Part shown: positions 12,307-15,066 of the stretch, piece by piece
How the letters are laid out: each line of letters begins with the position of its first letter
Position numbering within the stretch: position 1 is the first letter of the stretch
Assembly: GCA_035528275.1 (NCBI GenBank)
Contig: DATKYV010000030.1
Coordinates: 1-15,066 of the forward strand
DNA: 15,066 nucleotides
Direction: 5' to 3'
Source of the DNA: DATKYV01 sp035528275
GTDB taxonomy: Bacteria; Acidobacteriota; Terriglobia; UBA7540
Notes under the pieces: generated by a model
What the model was told of the DNA's origin: nothing
The model's input: only the letters and a program-made list of their open reading frames with translations
Database searches by the model: none
Translations under genes and position numbers: made by a program

Positions 12307-14921
12307 TGGAAATTCGAAGCCATCGAGCCCTTTGTTATGCCGCTGCCGCCCTTGCGGCGCTGACGCTGGCGGCGTGGCTTGTTCCGTCTTTTCTGAGCGC
12401 CGAGCGATACCGCCGCCGGTTGCAGGTTGGGCTCGAGCGGACCTTGCGGCGCCCCGTGGAGTTCGGCGCGGTGTCTTTTCGCTTGCTGCCGCGGCCCGGA
12501 TTCTCCATTGAGAATGTGGTGGTCAGCGAAGGTCCATCCTTCGGCGCCGAGCCCTTTGCCCGGGTGGACCGAATTGACTGCGACCTGCGCTGGCGCAGCC
12601 TATGGAGTTCGCGAATGGACTTCCAGCGCCTTCGCTTGGAGGGCGCCAGCTTGAACGTGGTTCGGAACTCTTCCGGCGAATGGAACGTCGAGCGCCTGCT
12701 GCTGGAGAGTGGAATCGTCACCGCAAGTGAGGGTGCCGGCGGGGCGGAGGGTCCGCCCGGCGCTCTTTCGGTGACCGCCGACGACGCCCGCCTGGACTTC
12801 AAGGTGGGCGCGGATAAGAAGCCCTTCGCGGTGGTCGGTCTGCGCGCCCGGCTGGCTTTCGACCCGGCGCAAGGTGTGGTTCGGTTCAACCTGGCGGGCA
12901 GCCCGGTGCGCACCGATCAGGGCGTCCCCACCCCCGGCGTTGTGGAGCTGGCGGGAGAATGGTCGCCGAAGAAAGATCTCGATGGGCCTCTGGATGCCAT
13001 GCTCCAGACTCGCGGCGCGCTGCTTTACAACTGGGTGCCACTGGTCAGCGGCCGGAATCCTGACGTCTATGGAGTCCTGGACGCTGCGGTCCACCTCACC
13101 GGCTCGCGGGGCCTGATCAGAATGGACGGGCAGGCCCGGCTCACCCAGCTTCACCGTTGGGAGTTGCTCCCTCCCTCGAAGCCCATGCCTTTTGTGGTTG
13201 ATTTTCGCGGCGAGTTTGACCGTTCACGCGGCCGGGCGCTGATCGAAAGCCTGAACGCCTCCTTCGCCGATTCTCACGTTCACCTCAGCGGATCGGTGGA
13301 AGAAATCCCCGCCTCGCCCAAGTTGGATGTTGTGGTCGCGCTCGAGCGATCCAGACTGGAGGACTTGCTCGCCTTGGGCCGGCGTTTCTGGAGCGACCCC
13401 GGCCGGTGGAATGTTGCGGGGCGCGTGGACGGCCTGCTGACCATCCAGGGCTCGTGGATTGAGCCGCAATACGGCGGCTTCGTGGGCGCTCGTGAAGTCT
13501 TGCTGAAAACTCCCTCCGGCGACTATTCCGTTTCCGAGGTGGCGCTGAAGATTGACAATGATGGAGCGAGCTTGGCTCCGTTTACCATCGCGCTTGCCCC
13601 GCGAGTGGAGCTGACCGTTCAAGGCGGGCTGCGGCGCGCCAACTCGAAACGCGCGCGGCGTCAGAGTCCCGCGCCGCCGCAGTATGAATTGACACTGACG
13701 GCCAAATCCGTCCCCCTGCGCGATGCGGTTCGCTTGGGACGCGCCCTGGGTGTTTCACGGGTCGCCGACCTGGATGCTGAAGGTTTGGGGGCGGCGTCTT
13801 TTCAACTCACCGGTTCCGCAGGGCCATGGGCGCGGCCGGCGGTTTCCGGGCGGGTGGAGCTCCGCGCCGCACGCTTCTTAATTCCCGGCTTGACCGAGCC
13901 GTTGAATGTGCCTCGCGCCGACATTCGCGTGCATGGCGGGCGGATCATTGCCGACCCCGTGGTTGCGGTGATTGGAACGAGCGTCTTCACCGGCAAGTTG
14001 GAGCACCAGGGCGCGGCGAGCAACCCCTGGCAATTTCAGGTTCACGCCAATTCGCTGGCCATCGACCAGGGAGCGTTATGGTTTGAAGTTTTGGGCCATC
14101 GGCCGCCTCTCCCTTTGCTCGATCGCCTGCCCGGGTTGAGCTCGGGTAGAGCGCATCGCGTTGTGGCGCGGAACCTTTTCGGCGCCATCAACGCCCGAGG
14201 CCGCTTCGAGACGCCCACCCTGACTTACCGCTCCCTCACCCTGAAAGATTTCCGCGCCTCGGTTGAGGTCTCCGGCCGAGTGGCGCGCGTCGAGAACGCG
14301 ACGTTTCGCGCTGGTGCGGCTCGCGGCGAGGGCGGTGTGGTGGTGGACCTTCGCGAAGCCCCGGCGACGCTCCGGGGTGATGTCGCGCTCGCCGGTGCTC
14401 AGTTGCAGAAGGTGGCTCCACGCCTGCCGGCCGCGCTCCGCGGCCTGACCGGAGCTCTTTCCGGGAAGGCGCATTTTGAAACCCGTGGTCTGACGCGGGG
14501 TGAAATGGCCACTCACCTGGCGGCCGAGGGGGCCGTCGAGCTGCGCAACGTGACTTTCGGTGGTTTCGACCCTCTGCGGGCAGTCTCCAGCCATGAAAGT
14601 TGGGGAACGCTCGAGCCCGCACGCCGCCGAGTGCGGCTCCCTTCGGCCGCATTCAAATTCCAGGCGTTTGACCGGCAGCTCGTAGTCAAGGATTTTCCTT
14701 TGCAGATCGAAGGTGGCCATTTTACGCTGCGTGGCGTTTACGGTTTTGACGGAATTCTGGACCTCGATGTGGCGGCGGACTTCCGTCACCTGACGCGTCC
14801 CTGGAAGGTTGTCACCAGGGGAGAGGTTCAAACCGCCCGGGCAACCAACCTGCACCTCACCGGACCTCTGAACGGTTTGGCTCCGGCGCCGGTCGCGGCG
14901 GTTTCCCAGGCGGCTCGGTGA
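12306..14921 (+). CDS. AsmA-family large envelope protein
   Basis: From ATG 12306, which shares a base with the lepB stop (TGATG), the product is 871 residues. It has a single N-terminal membrane segment (CYAAAALAALTLAAWLVPSF, about 10-29), then a short region with the AsmA-type N-terminal motif (RRRLQVGLERTLRRPVEFG, VSFRLLPRPGFSIENV). A long body of beta-repeat-like sequence follows (LAGSPVRTDQG, LTAKSVPLRDAV, FTGKLEHQG) and continues to the end. This is the layout of AsmA/TamB-like proteins, thought to form bridge-like structures that handle lipids between inner and outer membranes. An in-frame TTG at 12276 would add ten residues but overlaps lepB more. A specific partner is not evident. 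Confidence 0.85.
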   Translation: MEIRSHRALCYAAAALAALTLAAWLVPSFLSAERYRRRLQVGLERTLRRPVEFGAVSFRLLPRPGFSIENVVVSEGPSFGAEPFARVDRIDCDLRWRSLWSSRMDFQRLRLEGASLNVVRNSSGEWNVERLLLESGIVTASEGAGGAEGPPGALSVTADDARLDFKVGADKKPFAVVGLRARLAFDPAQGVVRFNLAGSPVRTDQGVPTPGVVELAGEWSPKKDLDGPLDAMLQTRGALLYNWVPLVSGRNPDVYGVLDAAVHLTGSRGLIRMDGQARLTQLHRWELLPPSKPMPFVVDFRGEFDRSRGRALIESLNASFADSHVHLSGSVEEIPASPKLDVVVALERSRLEDLLALGRRFWSDPGRWNVAGRVDGLLTIQGSWIEPQYGGFVGAREVLLKTPSGDYSVSEVALKIDNDGASLAPFTIALAPRVELTVQGGLRRANSKRARRQSPAPPQYELTLTAKSVPLRDAVRLGRALGVSRVADLDAEGLGAASFQLTGSAGPWARPAVSGRVELRAARFLIPGLTEPLNVPRADIRVHGGRIIADPVVAVIGTSVFTGKLEHQGAASNPWQFQVHANSLAIDQGALWFEVLGHRPPLPLLDRLPGLSSGRAHRVVARNLFGAINARGRFETPTLTYRSLTLKDFRASVEVSGRVARVENATFRAGAARGEGGVVVDLREAPATLRGDVALAGAQLQKVAPRLPAALRGLTGALSGKAHFETRGLTRGEMATHLAAEGAVELRNVTFGGFDPLRAVSSHESWGTLEPARRRVRLPSAAFKFQAFDRQLVVKDFPLQIEGGHFTLRGVYGFDGILDLDVAADFRHLTRPWKVVTRGEVQTARATNLHLTGPLNGLAPAPVAAVSQAAR

Positions 14922-14963
14922 GGCAATGAAATTCGACCTTCGGGAAAGCGGGTTTCGACAGCC

Positions 14964-15066
14964 ATGCGGAAAGCTTCTTGGCGAACGGCCAAGGTAAGGC
15001 GCGGCGCGCAGGCAATGGGCGTTGTGCTGTTGGCGGGGAGTCTGCTGGGGATGATGCCATCCCTAT
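14964..15066 (+). CDS. Probable exported protein, N-terminus only (cut by window edge)
   Basis: ATG 14964 opens a frame that runs off the right edge: MRKASWRTAKVRRGAQAMGV then VLLAGSLLGMMPSL. It is a basic start followed by a hydrophobic segment, like a signal peptide or membrane anchor. No clear ribosome site precedes it. A separate ATG at 14926 opens only a 23-residue frame. Too short to identify further. It lies 42 bases after the AsmA-like gene in the same direction and may belong to that unit. Confidence 0.5.
   Translation, partial: MRKASWRTAKVRRGAQAMGVVLLAGSLLGMMPSL

Overview
The window is GC-rich bacterial DNA in two parts that meet at a tRNA-Ala gene. The right part (about 6.4-15.1 kb) is ordinary chromosome. 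The left part (1 to about 6.43 kb) is a mobile element integrated at the 3' end of that tRNA. The chromosomal genes (ECF sigma with anti-sigma partner, exported TPR proteins, rnc-lepB, a large AsmA-like protein) fit an Acidobacteriota-type genome. That placement rests on style and memory of similar gene orders, not on a database search.

Mobile element, all genes read leftward from the tRNA: a P4-type tyrosine integrase (5030-6292); a gene of unknown function fused to it by a GTGA overlap (4470-5033); an AlpA/excisionase-like HTH protein (4155-4397); a 40-residue membrane protein too short for usual gene callers (4028-4150); a primase-helicase split into two frames (about 3965-2299); a run of small tightly packed genes (2302-1372); a CxxC/HTH phage-type protein (886-1323); a SprT-like metalloprotease (125-796); and the start of a probable IS630-like transposase cut by the left edge. 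No second att copy is visible, so the left end of the element lies outside the window. The integrase, AlpA and AEP primase-helicase set resembles phage satellites or small integrative elements. The primase-helicase has a frameshift at a C run and an unusual Walker B position, so this copy may be decaying.

Junction: an AT-rich stretch (6293-6431) holds repeated TTTAC/GTAAA motifs between the integrase start and the tRNA. A similar inverted pair sits just upstream of the AlpA-like gene. These are candidates for integrase/excisionase arm sites or operators shared by the two genes.

Chromosome, all rightward: sigma factor and zinc-finger anti-sigma overlap and form one unit, followed by a secreted TPR protein (7988-9565). 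A second secreted TPR protein (9711-10727) has its own likely promoter. Then rnc, lepB and an AsmA-like gene overlap one another end to end, and a probable exported protein runs off the right edge. This side looks intact and conventional.
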